NCBI RefSeq assembly: GCF_004011695.2
Contig: NC_082414.1
Location: 1-64,000, forward strand
DNA length: 64,000 nt
From: Ascochyta rabiei
Lineage: Eukaryota; Ascomycota; Dothideomycetes; Pleosporales; Didymellaceae
Reading direction: 5' to 3'
Shown here: positions 18,571 to 29,546 of the stretch, one piece after another
Layout: each line of letters starts with the position of its first letter
How positions within the stretch are numbered: the first letter of the stretch is position 1
Position numbers and translations under genes: made by a program
The notes under the pieces: model-generated
What the model saw: the letters and a program-made list of their open reading frames with translations, nothing else
Told to the model about the DNA's origin: nothing
The model's database searches: none

Positions 18571-19686
18571 GGGTCTCCCGTAAACTGTGCCGCCAATCTT
18601 GGAGCTATGCCCTGTCTGTATGTCAAACGCCTCGTCCTCTTCGTCCTTATCTTCATCACCCTCTACAACCGCCTTAATTACTGCTTTGTTGTTAATGTAT
18701 CTTTGATATATCGCCTTGGTGCTGTGTCTCTATAACATAATGTTCAATTTTACGCCTAACCACTGTATCGATACGCGCTAGATTGCCTGCCGAACCTGGT
18801 TGGTATCCCATTGCTCGGGTCCACGCAACGACGGTCCCTCCTCTTCTTTGTCGTCTTCGTCCGCGCCCTGTCGCCAACCATCCCTCCTACCCTCACCCTC
18901 GTCGCTCTCCTGTGCTCTTTTTCCACGTTGCGGCCGTGCCTACGGCTCCTCCTTCCTTGGCTCCCATATGAATGGGCTGGCTTCCTTAGCTGCCCCTCTC
19001 CCAACAGCACCCTCTAGCTTCCTCCAAAACGGCATAACCATCCACAAATAATAAAACAACAATTTGCCTACCTTACGCGGTAAATAACGGTAGATGATCT
19101 TGGCCTTTGTGCTGGCCCTAATGCCTTTGTGGTACATGGTTACATACACTATCAACTCGTCCTTAATAAACACACTACAGCTCTCGCCATTCAGACTGTT
19201 CATGTGCTGGACCGTCACTACTTCCGTTCCGCGTGCTGGCTGCCCCCTGGTTATGTGCACTAAGACTAACAAATGCTCTTAGAACGCTTGTATGGCCTTC
19301 TCGTATTTTCTTACCGCCTGCGCTCTCTACACTACCCCGCGTCCTTCAGGTACAGATGGATCGGTAGCTTAAACGTCTACAAATGCCTCTTGTAACCTCT
19401 TCTTGTGGATCACGCGATGAGCCAACCAATTCTTCCTGTCAACGCCTCCGAACGTGTTGCGCTTGTCCTGGAAAAAATTCCACCCAACCTTCATCTCGGC
19501 TGGGTTGTCAACGATGCTGTCCCAATTAATGGCTGGCAACGGCGTGGCCCCTTCCGCTAACCGACCATCCTCGTTGATGTCTAGCAACATTAACTGCTTT
19601 TGTAATTCGAACTGTGTCGTCTCTACCAACCTGTAGATTATTAACTGCAAACCAGGCATTATAAACCGAATGTGGCCGTACAACAA
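18571..19686 (-). pseudogene. TLH2 tyrosine-recombinase-like region
   Basis: Box I is intact: GQPARGTEV (Arg at 19,231-19,233). MYHKG gives the Lys (about 19,128). IIYRYLPRKVGKLLFYYL follows. Then MLW*RH-type box II reads L-stop-RHSTKAIYQRY, the stop at 18,730-18,732 replacing the expected Trp and the Arg at 18,727. QTGHSS has its His at 18,607-18,609. TVYGRP has its Tyr at 18,580-18,582, exactly nine residues after that His. Upstream, 19,369-19,686 encodes the conserved middle helices (LQKQLMLLDINEDG, AEMKVGWNFFQD). Calling this a recombinase is an inference from motifs. Confidence 0.65.
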
Positions 19687-20940
19687 TGTGTCCCTAACCT
19701 ACTTAATTACGCCGTCCACGTTGGTGTTAAACCGAATCTTCATGCCATACGTCCTCAATTGCAACAGCTAATCCATCAGGCTGGGTGTGCCGCCGTAGCT
19801 AGTCAGCGTCATGAAACGATTGGCGCTCTCCTGAACCAAATCAAAATGGCTTACAGCCAACTCTTCGGCGTCCTGCTGGGCGAATCCCTCCTTCTCTATC
19901 AGCTCGGCCACGTGGTCTTAACGCGTCTTCACCGCCATGTACAACACCAACATCCTTACAACAGTAACAATAGCGGAAATTATGGGCGTGTATGCTAACG
20001 CGTCCTTCCACCCACAATCGCTGTCTATCCCCATGACTGCTGTAGCGCTGACGAACGCACTCTTGTACTTGTTGTCCTTTAAATAATGGTCCAACAACAA
20101 CAGCAAAAGCCCTAACACATAACCCTCTAACAATGCCTCCTCCTCTTCGTCCATTTCCTCTTCACTCTCTGAGTTGTTGTCTCCGCCTTCGATCGGTTAG
20201 CGCTCGCTTTCGGCTTCAGCTTCCGCTTCTTCCTCGTCCTCACCTACGACTTGCTTGATCTTCCACAGCCACAAGATCTGGCTCGCTGTCAATCGATACG
20301 GCGGCCTCTGTCCCTAAACTTCCTTTAATTTACCCTCCCTGTTCTCTCCCTTACCCCTATTCTCTCCCTCACCCCTATCCTCTTCCTCATTCGCCTCTGT
20401 TTCCTGTGCTTCAACAGTCTCTAACTCATAGGTCCGCCAAATGTAACAGATGAAGGACAACCACCAACCAGCATACTTGGTCATTGTTTTGCCTGTCTGG
20501 TGTGCATTGAACGGCTTCTTGTTGGTCTCGCTTCCTATCTCGCGGCGGTTGACATAGTTTATTGCTGGGAAACCAACAATGCTTGGACGTAACGCCTGCT
20601 GGGCCTTCCAAATTACTATCTTTACTGCCTAACAAACTTTGCTTAACGCCTTCTTGTTCCTCTTGGGTTTTTAGGTTAACTCTAGCAACCATTCGCAGTC
20701 TAAGCTGCCCAAATGACGGGCCTAACCAGTCCGGTTCAGCCATGCGTGTGTGACATGCCGGTTGTGGTCTAGGTCGATCCAGGCGTTGGCGTTCTTGTTG
20801 ACCTTGTCTAGCACGGCGGTGGTCTCTTGGAACACTGCCTCCAACTGCCGCTGGATGATCACGCTTTCCCCTCCTGTGTCCTCTCTGTCCTGGCGTCTGA
20901 CTTTAAACAAACGCCCTAACTGTCCTGTGTGCGTAAACTT

Positions 20941-21405
20941 TTAGTAATATACGCCCTCTACCCACATATAGTTAGTCTCTCTGTGCAACCCTTTAGACGT
21001 CCGCCCTCTCTTCTGTAGGTTCGTCCAGCTGTGTTTGTTATGGCAATGTAGCTGCATGTCTTGCATAGTCTGGCGGATGTAGCCGCATACTGTTGTATCG
21101 TTCTCCTTTGCTTCGCACTTGAAACTGTCTTGCCATATCCTTAAATGGGGAATAGGATCAGATCCTGGCTCTGGATACACGACTTCGTCCTCGTTTTCTG
21201 CCAAGTCGTTTATTGCCTACACAGCCTGGGCAATGTCTGTTCGTGTGCTTACGGTTACATACGCATGCTTGCTGTTCAAGTAGGTAGCTACATGGGCCTT
21301 AACGACGCCTATGCCGCATTCTTTGTAAACAACAATGCAGCAGCTGGGGATATGCACGAATATGGTGTTGAATTGATCTATTGTGCTTTGCGGTTGCAAG
21401 TGCAT
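20941..21405 (-). pseudogene. TLH2 OrsD-type zinc-finger region
   Basis: Two open pieces in the same phase carry the OrsD features: a first Cys pair (SCCIVVYKEC) followed by a His region (LNSKHAYV), then after a Glu/Pro-rich linker a second cluster (FKCEAKENDTTVCGYI) and the closing MQLHCHNKHSWTNLQKRGR. The second finger is almost identical in layout to TLH1 and TLH3. The first finger has lost one expected His. Confidence 0.7.
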
Positions 21406-21969
21406 CTTCTGATTTCCAGTTGGGCTCTATTTACTATCTAAACTTGTGTCTTCCCCTCTCCTTACTAACCTCTTTAATTTTATATCCCTCTGTTGTATCA
21501 CCGTTCTATATTTAGCCGATATCCCTATGTTCTTTAATTGGATGGGTGGATGCTATGTAGTCTGCGCAATGACGATCAAACCTCTGCACGGTTCTGCCTC
21601 ACCAAAACTACGCGGACAACGTTGCACAGTGTTTCTGTGCGAGTGCAACTTAAAACACTATATCTGAATTTCTAAAATCTTACCTAAAAAAGATTATTAC
21701 TGTTCACCCTCTTGAAGTTAGGTGGCTGGTTGGTGTGGTGTGGTGTGGTGATGCGCTGGGCGCGGACCGACTTTCGGCGGCATTTTGTACGAAAGTTCAG
21801 CGGCTACCACCCTTGACTGTTCTACTACTACACCGGCTACTACCCTATACATTGATTAATTACCTCTTACATTAGTTATCTACCTTCTTAGTTAGTTACC
21901 TACCTCCTGAATTAGTTACCTGCCTTCTAAATTATTACCTACCTTATAGGTTGGTCAACTACGTTATGC
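21406..21969. promoter_or_regulatory. Intergenic region between TLH2 and P2, with repeats
   Basis: These 564 bp lie between the divergent genes. They contain the left member of a direct repeat (21,567-21,721), a GTGGT run (about 21,735-21,752), and a short tandem array at 21,846-21,950 based on TTAGTTACCTACCTTCT (about four copies). Promoters for both genes must lie here, but I cannot place them. The extra length compared with the other units comes from these repeats. Confidence 0.5.
21567..21721. repeat. Direct repeat, left copy (flanks P2)
   Basis: It shares with 23,771-24,046 the phrases TCAAACCTCTGC, CTCACCAAAACTACGC, ACAACGTTGCACAGTGTTTC and TTACTGTTCACC...GTTAGG. The left copy lacks about 110 bp present in the right copy. 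P2 lies exactly between the two. Confidence 0.7.
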
Positions 21970-23631
21970 AAGGCTGCTGAGCAGTTTGACAGGGGCGCGC
22001 GCAGCTTTCCTTTCGCGAGCGAGCTTAGTATTGTAGACAAATATGGGTACAATCTGCCAAATAAAGACTACGCGAAGCTCTTCTCCTGCCAGGCAACGGT
22101 TCCAAGCTCGAAGCGCCGCAGCAGCCACCACAGACCTCACAGCGCAGGCTGGCTGGTCCTAACTGAGGACACTGACAGCGTGTGCAAGCCGGTCTTCGTT
22201 GCCTACTCTCTCCTTTCCGCTATCTGGTTGCTGCACGAATCGCTGCCAGAGGGGGCTCTGTCTGACGAGGCCTGGAATCGCCTCGTCTGCGCAGCCCAGT
22301 CGCTTGCAGAAGGCACAGGGGAAGCACCGCCATCCGCGCAAAAGCCGTCTGCCTCTTCTGCTGATTGCAGAAAGCGGCCAACCCCTTCTTTGTGCGTGTT
22401 GTCGCCAAAGCGCGCACGCACGGAACCCGCAGAGACGCCTCTAAGCAGCCCTTAGCGGTCAGAGCACGGTGAACAATTTGCACAGCGCACCACCAGCATT
22501 ACTAACAACAACTGCTGCGCTGAGCAAGCACGCACAAGGAAACTAGACGATGCACGCCGCAAGAACCAGCTCAGTCTTGGCTTAAGAGAGCCGGGCAGTG
22601 AGGCGTCTTCTGCAGAGCGCGCGGCGTATGCTTCCATCTCGCGACAAGACAAGGCTCTTGTCGCGTGGATCATTAAACAGCCTGTCGCAGAGCACGCCGA
22701 CTTCTACAGCACTGCCCAGGCGCCCTATGCCAAGGCTTGCGAGCTTCTAGAGAAGGCGCGCGTGCTAGGCAACCCATCTTCTCGCCACCACGCTGCCCAG
22801 TTCCTGCAGACCTGGCGGGAGCGCGGTTCGCCCTTTAGTGGTGGAGTCGCTGTGCAGCACAACGTGCTTCGCTACTCGCAGCGAGGGCGCGATGTGCCCC
22901 CAGTGCAGTCTGCCTACCCCAGGACCACAGACGGAGAGTTCTGCCTGGCTTAGGACAGGTGCAGGCGCTACGCGGGCGTGCTGGCTGCTGTGAACATTGA
23001 GTACAGGTGGGCTGAGGCGCTGCTAGGCAAGGCGTACGCCGACAAGATCCTTCAGATCCAGGAGGGCGACCAAGCTAGCAGCAGCAGCAGATCGCGCAGC
23101 CGCAACGGCAAGGGGCAGGTCCGCACTGAGGCCATCGCAGCCCTGCTGGCGCTCGTTAACCCACACCCTACCCCCAAGGATAGGGAGGCCTTCCGCAAAC
23201 GCCTGACAGTAGCCACGCGCTGGTACAGGGTCGCTGAGGGATTAGGCTGGGGCACGCTCATGCTCATGCCGTACGACAAGATTGCAAGCTCCTGGATCGA
23301 GTCCACAGTCCGCGCCTGGGGCCTAGATGCCTGGATTGAGCTGGTGAAGAAGATTCGCCCAGACGTCTGCGCTGCGAGCAAGGCGCTTAAGAACTGGCTA
23401 GGGCTAGAAGGCATTGCTGGGTGTCCTATCGGCGAAAAAGAGATGCTAGGCATTAAGGCAGACGCGCCGACAGCGAGCTGTGCAATTAAGGAGATTCTTG
23501 ACAGCGAAGATGACGACAACAGCGTTGTTGAGCTGTCACAGGCACACGCAAGCCCAGTGAGCTCTATCGCAGATACGCCGCTGCGCCAGATGACGCTGCT
23601 AGAGTTGTTCTACCCTGTAGACGAAGTATAA
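21970..23631 (+). pseudogene. P2: TLH partner protein, second copy
   Basis: The plus-strand frame is continuous from about 21,970 to the stop at 23,629-23,631, with TAG at 22,453 (Gln in P1: CAG) and at 22,951 (Trp in P1: TGG). The start is damaged: the region aligned to LAALDSAAERF has a small indel, and no in-frame ATG precedes KAAEQFD. Conserved blocks are as in P1: RPHSAGWLVL, SVCKPVFVAYSLLSAIWLL, NRLVCAAQSLAE, ALVAWIIKQPVAE, HHAAQFLQTWRERGSPF, RWYRVAEGLGWG, CAASKALKNWLGLEGIAG, and the end LRQMTLLELFYPVDEV. The family is unrecognised. GC content is much higher than in the right half of the window. The gene lies between direct repeats, which may mark how it was inserted. Confidence 0.75.
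22978..23631 (+). CDS. P2 open C-terminal domain
   Basis: This is an open stretch of 217 codons covering the helical C-terminal domain of the partner family, the acidic segment (SEDDDN) and the PIP-like tail. It begins at an internal ATG-less position in the family alignment (LAAVNIEYRWAEALLG), so it is a fragment of the larger frame and not an independent gene. It is the best-preserved copy of this domain and a good reference for spotting stops in P1 and P3. Confidence 0.6.
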   Translation: MLAAVNIEYRWAEALLGKAYADKILQIQEGDQASSSSRSRSRNGKGQVRTEAIAALLALVNPHPTPKDREAFRKRLTVATRWYRVAEGLGWGTLMLMPYDKIASSWIESTVRAWGLDAWIELVKKIRPDVCAASKALKNWLGLEGIAGCPIGEKEMLGIKADAPTASCAIKEILDSEDDDNSVVELSQAHASPVSSIADTPLRQMTLLELFYPVDEV

Positions 23632-23770
23632 TGTTCCTCCAGCGTAGGGTACCTACCGTGCAGACATGTAGTGTTAGTAGGCTTCTTGTAATTAAAAATT
23701 GTTGCTGCAGGTATTACATTTTTATAGTAGTGTTGCGTGTTGCAGGTATTCTGGTTTCACGTTAGTTCGG

Positions 23771-24046
23771 TGCAATAACAGTCAAACCTCTGCCTCACCA
23801 AAACTACGCAAACAACGTTGCACAGTGTTTCTACGTAAACGCAACATAGCACCCTAAATCTGAGTATGTTAATTAAATCCGCAGGCACAGTTTAGGCTCT
23901 GGCAGCTTTGTGCGTCAAGTTGCCGCTCACTGTAACCTTAACTGATTTCTTTAAGGTTTTGAAATCAGTAATGCCCCTGTTGTTCAGAACGCTTGGACCT
24001 CTAGGAAATCCGCAAGACCATTACTGTTCACCTTCTTGTAGTTAGG
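23771..24046. repeat. Direct repeat, right copy (flanks P2)
   Basis: This is the longer partner of 21,567-21,721. It includes a small inverted repeat, CTGATTTC ... GAAATCAG, at about 23,941-23,967 with an 11-base loop. Immediately after it the GGGCCC-type spacer begins. Confidence 0.65.
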
Positions 24047-25640
24047 GGCACATCCACGGGCCCCCCGCCCACCCCTCTACTCCCCTCTCCCATGATACCT
24101 TATCACGGGCCCACCGCCTACCCCTCTTTCTCCCTCACCCTCTTTCTCCTCAACCACCCTCTTCTCCTTAACTCCCATCTCCTTTCTCCTTCTTTTACTT
24201 TTAACTCGACACTTACTTTTTCCTATTATTAACTTTCCCTTCCCTCCTCACTGCTCTCTTGTGACACCTGACGGGCCCACCACCCACCCCTCTCTTGCGC
24301 GTCACGGCCTTTTTAGTTTGCGGGCGCGTCTCTCTAACGCACAATATGCCCTGTGCACTCTTAGGCGGGTTTCCGTCATACCCCCTACCAGTTGCCGGCC
24401 TGCAAATGCGGGTAACCCTAACCCTAACCTCAACCTGTGTCTGGTCCTAAACCCAACTTCACTTATCTAACGTCTTTGTTACGCTTACTCTCTTGTAACG
24501 CCTTACAGGCCCCTCTTTGGTTCTTCTCCCCTAAACGCTGTCTCAATCGTTTCTACAGTTTAATGCTGTGCTCTTCTGCTTTTAACAACGGATCTGCTTA
24601 CTCTGTTAACCTTCTTGCTGGTTACCCGGCCTTTTACGGGCTGTTTGCTGTTGTCTCTTACTGGTCACAGGTCATGCTCCTCGACTGCCCGCCTTCCCTC
24701 CCTCTCCACCCTTTCGCCTTTCTCCAACAGTCTCGACCACGCTTCTGTTAACACTTGCTGCACTCTCAGACGGGTATCTGCTACACCCCTGTTACGCGTC
24801 ACTAACGCACCAGTTACGGGGGCCTCTTCACGGGTTACGGACCTCTCTACGGGCTCGGGGGCACCTCTACAGGTTGTACGCCTTACTGTCAGCCTCTTCT
24901 TGTTCTGTGCTATTGTTAACTACTTCGCTCGGCGTCCTTGTAATACATTATCACGGCTTACCTCTCTACTGCTTTGCTATGTTAACCTCTCGATGATACC
25001 TCATCACAGCTTCGTTGCCTACCTCTTCTCTTTTCTTAACTACTGCGCTTCTTGTGCCTCCCCACAGGCCTTCCGCCCCCCCCTTCTACTTCACTGCTGC
25101 GCTCGGCTTCTTTGTGACACCTTACGGGCCCACCGCCCACCCTCTTCTCCCTTCTTCTCAGCGACCCTCTCTTAAAACACCCACGGGCCCACCGCCCACC
25201 CCTTCTTCTACCCTCTTCTCTCCCTTATCCCTTGCTCGTGATACCTTATCACGGCCCCACCCACCTCCCCTCTTTCTCCTTCACCCTCTACCGCCCCGCC
25301 CGACTGCTTTGTGACACCTGACGGGCCCACCGCCCACCCTTCTCTTACGCACTACAACATCTACAGGATTAGGAATGCCTTTCTAGCTGCGGCACTACAA
25401 TCAGGTTTGCTAAACTTCCCCTAACTACTGTTCTATCTTGTGACAATACTCTCTAAACGCCCAAAAACCTTTTTAAATGCCTCCTCCTCTCTATATCTTA
25501 CTTTTCCCTAATTTTCGTTGTCTTGATCCTGCGCTTTCTTTTTAATACAAACGGCTGCTTTAGGTTAGGGACTTACTTACTTTTGGGTGCTCTTCCTGGT
25601 TTACAGGCTCTTTCTGGGCTGTGCGCTGTTCTTAAATGAT
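24047..25640. repeat. Subtelomeric spacer, second copy of the long form
   Basis: It repeats 13,990-15,050 (GGGCCC modules, interstitial telomere repeat at 24,413-24,430, the GTCACTAACGCACC region), followed by a copy of the 3,950-4,290 segment. At about 25,440-25,510 the TLH 3'-flank phrase and AAATGCCTCCTC recur, marking a third cut-off TLH end. The frames seen here are not conserved in reading phase between copies and I reject them as genes. Confidence 0.65.
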
Positions 25641-25659
25641 TGGCTCTTACTACTTGGGG

Positions 25660-26210
25660 GCACTAATGTGGACTCCCTTAGCTTGCAGGGACCACTTTCG
25701 GGCCACTTAGGGGGACTACTTTCGGGCCACTTAGGGGAACTACTTAGGAACCACTTAGATTGGGGGACCTACTCAGGTTGGACGTGCCACTTAGGTAGGG
25801 CAACTACTTAGGTTAACGCACTACTTGTGGAACTACTTAGGGAACCACTTGTGGACCTACTTAGGCTAGGGGACTACTAGGCAACCACTTGGGTTGGCGG
25901 ACCACTTTGGGAACCACTTGGGATACTACGCGGGTTGATGCTTACTACGCGGGTTGATGCTTACTACGCAGGTTAATGCTTACTACGCGGGTTAATGCTG
26001 ACTATGCGGGTTGGTGCTGACTACGTGGGTTGGGGGATCCGCATGGGTTGGGGGCTCTACTTAGGTTGGGGGGGCTCTACATAGGTTGGGGGATCCGCAT
26101 AGGTTGGGGGCTCTACTTAGGTTGGGGGGCTTTACTTGGGTTGGGGGCTTTACTTAGGTTGGGGGATCCGCATAGGTTGGGGGGAACTACTCAGGTTGGT
26201 GGCTGTCTCT
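25660..26210. repeat. G-rich minisatellite block (unit 3)
   Basis: The same two-part structure as 4,680-5,335 is seen: first GGGCCACTTAGGGGGACTAC-type repeats, then from 26,025 GGGGGCTCTACTTAGGTTGG and GGGGGATCCGCATAGG repeats. The G-runs lie on the given strand, downstream of the minus-strand TLH3. Confidence 0.8.
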
Positions 26211-26597
26211 TGCGGGCGTCTGTGTTCTTCTACATGCTGTTGCTTGCTTAACCAAACCACGTATAACCCTAACCCTATCCTGACATACGTCCCAGCCCCC
26301 ACCGCAGCTCTAACACCTCTACTTGTCTCTGCTGCCCTCTTTACTTATGCTCTCTGCGCTTGTGTGCGCTTCTGCTCCTTTGTCTGTCTTATTAATAATC
26401 TGCTTGCCGTAAACGCCGGTAACTCTACCTTAATTTGCGTCCAGACTGGAACTTAACCCTAATGCTAACTTGCGTCCGGGCCCGACCGCAACTCTACTAC
26501 CCTGACTTCCGTCCCAGCCTGAACCTAACTCGGCTGCACCGCTTCTATGAATCGTAAGCGGAAATTCTTTTATTTGCTACTACTGCATCTACTGCGT
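26211..26597. other. TLH3 3' flank with telomere-like words
   Basis: There is no gene. ATAACCCTAACCCTATCC lies near 26,262 and AACCCTAATGCTAACTTGCG-like phrases follow, resembling 15,190-15,240. It ends at the TLH3 stop. Confidence 0.5.
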
Positions 26598-27932
26598 CTA
26601 CTCAGCTAACAACCGCGTAATCTAACAAAATTCCTTAACTAAATTGTTGCTCTCCACGTTGTCTAGCGGCTGCTTCTTCCCTAAATATTCGATTAACATC
26701 CTACCCGGTCCTGCATCGTCCACCCCAAGCTCCGCTAATTAGACCTGCTATTAGGCATTTGCCTCTGTGTAACCAAATACTATGCCTATTAACCCTGCGC
26801 TTAATACCCCAGTGTACTGACAAGTTCTGTCCTCTACTTGTTAATATCGCCCCTCCCCGTTCGGTTCCCAGCTATTGCAAATCTCCTGCGGCACGCCACC
26901 GCACGGGAAACAGCCTGAAAACATGTTGAACCGAACTTGATCATCCATCCTCTGTACCATCTCTTTTGCTTTTTTACTTTCTGCCCTCTAACACTGCTGT
27001 ATGTTGTGTCCGCTCTGCGCGTTGCCTGCTCCCTTGCATATCCTGCATCGATTCGCCTACTACGCTAACTGCCTGCGCACCCACTCTATATCGGCAAACT
27101 CTTGCTGTCGATGCTCCGTCAACGTCTGCCACAGCCCCCGACGCGCCTGCTCCTGCTGCCGAAACACCTGCTGCACCTCTTCTCGCTCGGCTTTAACAAC
27201 GTCTATCTCGTCCCAATCGTTGTTCTCTGGCTCGCTCTCTTCTTCTGTTTCTTCCTCTACTACCTCCTCCAGCTGCCCGTCTATCCCTCGACACACGTCG
27301 CACATCTCCTTGTTGTCCTCCTCTCTACACCCTGCTTGATCCTTCCTCCCATCCAAATACCCGTCCAACACTTCCCTCCTGCAGCCAACTGCCCTGCTCT
27401 CGCCACCTTCCACATACTCCCTCACCATCTGCTGCTCAGCTTCTGTCCTGTTGTTATTAGTGCGTTGTTTCCTATCCTAAACAATTAAAACCGCCTCGCT
27501 TTGCAACCCGTCCTGGCCTGCCCTGCCGCTCTCTTGTGCGTAATCTAACATAGTGAACGGCTAATTAATGTGAATAATGCACTGTACATCCGGTATGTCC
27601 ACGCCTATCCCTAACGCGCTCGTTGCTACAATCACGCGCTGCTTACCTGCCATGAAGTCTGCTAACATGGCTGGCTTGCCTATAGCATCCGCGTGATACG
27701 CGTAACAATCTAATTGCTCTGCTATCGCCTTTACCTTCAGCTTTAAGTTGCTGTACACAATAAGCTTACCTGTCCTGTACTTCTACATCTTCTGCCGCAC
27801 CATCTTAACAACCATCAACTCAACGTCCTTCTTCTTCGCAGACTGGCTGATCTGGATGGTCTGATACGCCACGTTTGTCCTAGTAGTTAGTTGTCTAAAC
27901 ATCTTGACCTGCTTCTGCTTGTAATGCATTCG

Positions 27933-28550
27933 TCAATACAGCTCGTCTTCTTCTGTCAGCAGCAACGTTGCTGTTAACAGCACCATCTGCGTCTCAGCTG
28001 CTGCCAGCCTGCCGAGCTGTTGCATCTGCTTGCGGAACGTGTAGCAACGGTTCAACACAATGTGACACTCGTTAATCACGATGCGGTCCAGCTGCCGCGT
28101 CGCTCGCAGCCGGTTCAAAAACGTCGCGAACGCTTCTCCTACTGCCGACTCAGGCGTTACAAACACAATGGCTGCTGCGTCAGGCAGGCAGCGACTCTGC
28201 CACTCGGCACACGATATCCCCAGCTCCTTGCATCGCCACATCATGTTACTACGCAGCAAAACCAACGGCACAACGACGACCGTTGTTCTGCCTTGCTCTG
28301 CCCACGCTGGCAACATAAACAGCATGCTCTTGCCTGCGCCAGTCGGCATTACGGCCACGACGGGGCTCTTGCCAGCAATGATCGCCTTAATCGCCTCCTT
28401 CTGCACGCCTCTGAATTTGGCTTTCTTGCCCTTTATTTGCTTAAGTTGCGCTGCCGGGTCTATCTTCCTCAGCCGCTCCAGCCGCTCTATCCTCGCCTCG
28501 TCGGCCTCGCTCTTGAACGGCGCCTTCTTCTGCTTCTTAACGTCTGCCAC
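27933..28550 (-). CDS. TLH3 open helicase fragment (motifs 0 to III)
   Basis: These 205 open codons include KFRGVQKEAIKAI (motif 0), VVAVMPTGAGKSMLFMLPA (I), VVVVPLVLLRSN (Ia), IVFVTPESAV, LDRIVINECHIVL (II, Asp to Asn) and QMVLLTATLLLTEE (III). It is a fragment of TLH3, not a separate gene. It is useful because motif I here is the closest to the RecQ consensus in this window. Confidence 0.65.
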   Translation of the reverse strand: MADVKKQKKAPFKSEADEARIERLERLRKIDPAAQLKQIKGKKAKFRGVQKEAIKAIIAGKSPVVAVMPTGAGKSMLFMLPAWAEQGRTTVVVVPLVLLRSNMMWRCKELGISCAEWQSRCLPDAAAIVFVTPESAVGEAFATFLNRLRATRQLDRIVINECHIVLNRCYTFRKQMQQLGRLAAAETQMVLLTATLLLTEEDELY

Positions 28551-28565
28551 TGCGTCTACGGCAGA

Positions 28566-29546
28566 CTAGAAACCTAAAAACCGGTGCCAATTGGTGCTTA
28601 AGTTGCAGAACAGCTGCCGCCTGTCTGCTGTAACGCCTGCTATCTCTATAATCCCGCGCGTGTATACCATGCCGGCTACGTACGCGCTGTGGCTGGCCTG
28701 CTTGTCCTGGATGTTGGCGAGCATATTCTCCTCATTCCACTCCTCGTTCTCCTCTCCCTCCTCTGCTCGAAATGCCGACGATGGCCGCAAAAACCTCCGG
28801 CTGATGCTGATGGCAATCTCACGGTATGCTGCAATCGTCAACTCTTGCTTTAAACCTACTCTGCTTTCACGCTTCAGTATTTCACAAAATTGGTCGCTTG
28901 TCCACTTCTGTCTGCTGGGGTCCGCTGGCCACATGTGTGATGATATTGCCTCTTTCTCCTACACCATCGCCTCTAACTGCTGCTGAAACGGCAACACTAA
29001 CCACATGTAATACACCACCAGCTCGCCTACCTCGCGCGGCAAGTACCAGTAAATAATCTTAACATTGCTGCTTACAGCATACCCCTTGTAGTACCACGTA
29101 ATAAACGCAACTATGCCGTCCTTAATAAAAATGTTTCAGTGGCCCCCCTTGATGGTGTTGCTGTGTTGAACGCTGCCTAACTCTGGCTACCTTGCGGGTT
29201 GCCCTTCTGCCATGTGCACTAACGCGGCCAGCTTCTCTTAAAACGCAATTACTTGATCCATGTACCGCTCCACCTCTTTCTAGTCGATGCCTGAACAGGT
29301 TCCTGGCTTAATGAACCTTTCCCTGACGCTGTTGTCCTGGCCTACCTGCTCAAACAACCACTTTTCCCTATCTACAGGCATGCGCGTGCAGTGGTCCTGC
29401 AAAAAGTTCCACCCTGGCCGCTTATTAGTCGGGTTGTCGCGCAGCTGCTCCCATGGGATTAGGGGCACTTGACCTGCTGTCTGCTCGCCGCAAAACAGCA
29501 ACTCCTCCACTAGCAGCTGCTTGGCCTCAGCCTGCATACTGTGCAC
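28566..29546 (-). pseudogene. TLH3 tyrosine-recombinase-like region
   Basis: Box I reads EGQPAR-stop-PELGSV (about 29,180-29,205). WYYKGYAV gives the Lys (about 29,085). IIYWYLPREVGELVVYYMWLVLPF follows. Box II is AAYREIAISISRRFL (Arg at 28,821-28,823). QASHSAYVAG has its His at 28,691 and MVYTRG its Tyr at 28,664, nine residues later. LSTNWHRFLGF closes the domain, as VSMDWHRVLEF does in TLH1. Confidence 0.65.

Larger units (their letters stand above)
16582..21405 (-). pseudogene. TLH2: second telomere-linked helicase copy, many stops
   Basis: This is one minus-strand frame of 1,608 codons from ATG 21,405 to TAG 16,582-16,584. At least ten internal stops interrupt it but, as far as I can trace, no frameshift: all open pieces (for example those starting at 21,405, 21,204, 20,154, 19,686, 19,272, 17,949, 17,466 and 17,007) share one phase. 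Domain order matches TLH1. Helicase motif I is MGTGAGKS (18,244-18,273). Motif II has become NKCH where the family has DECH, both changes being G-to-A. Motifs III (LTAT), V (TATNALGLGVDAP) and VI (QESGRAGQD) are well kept, better than TLH1 in motif V. The tail ends in IVKWFRKKKR. The gene cannot make a full protein. It is paired head-to-head with P2. Confidence 0.85.
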
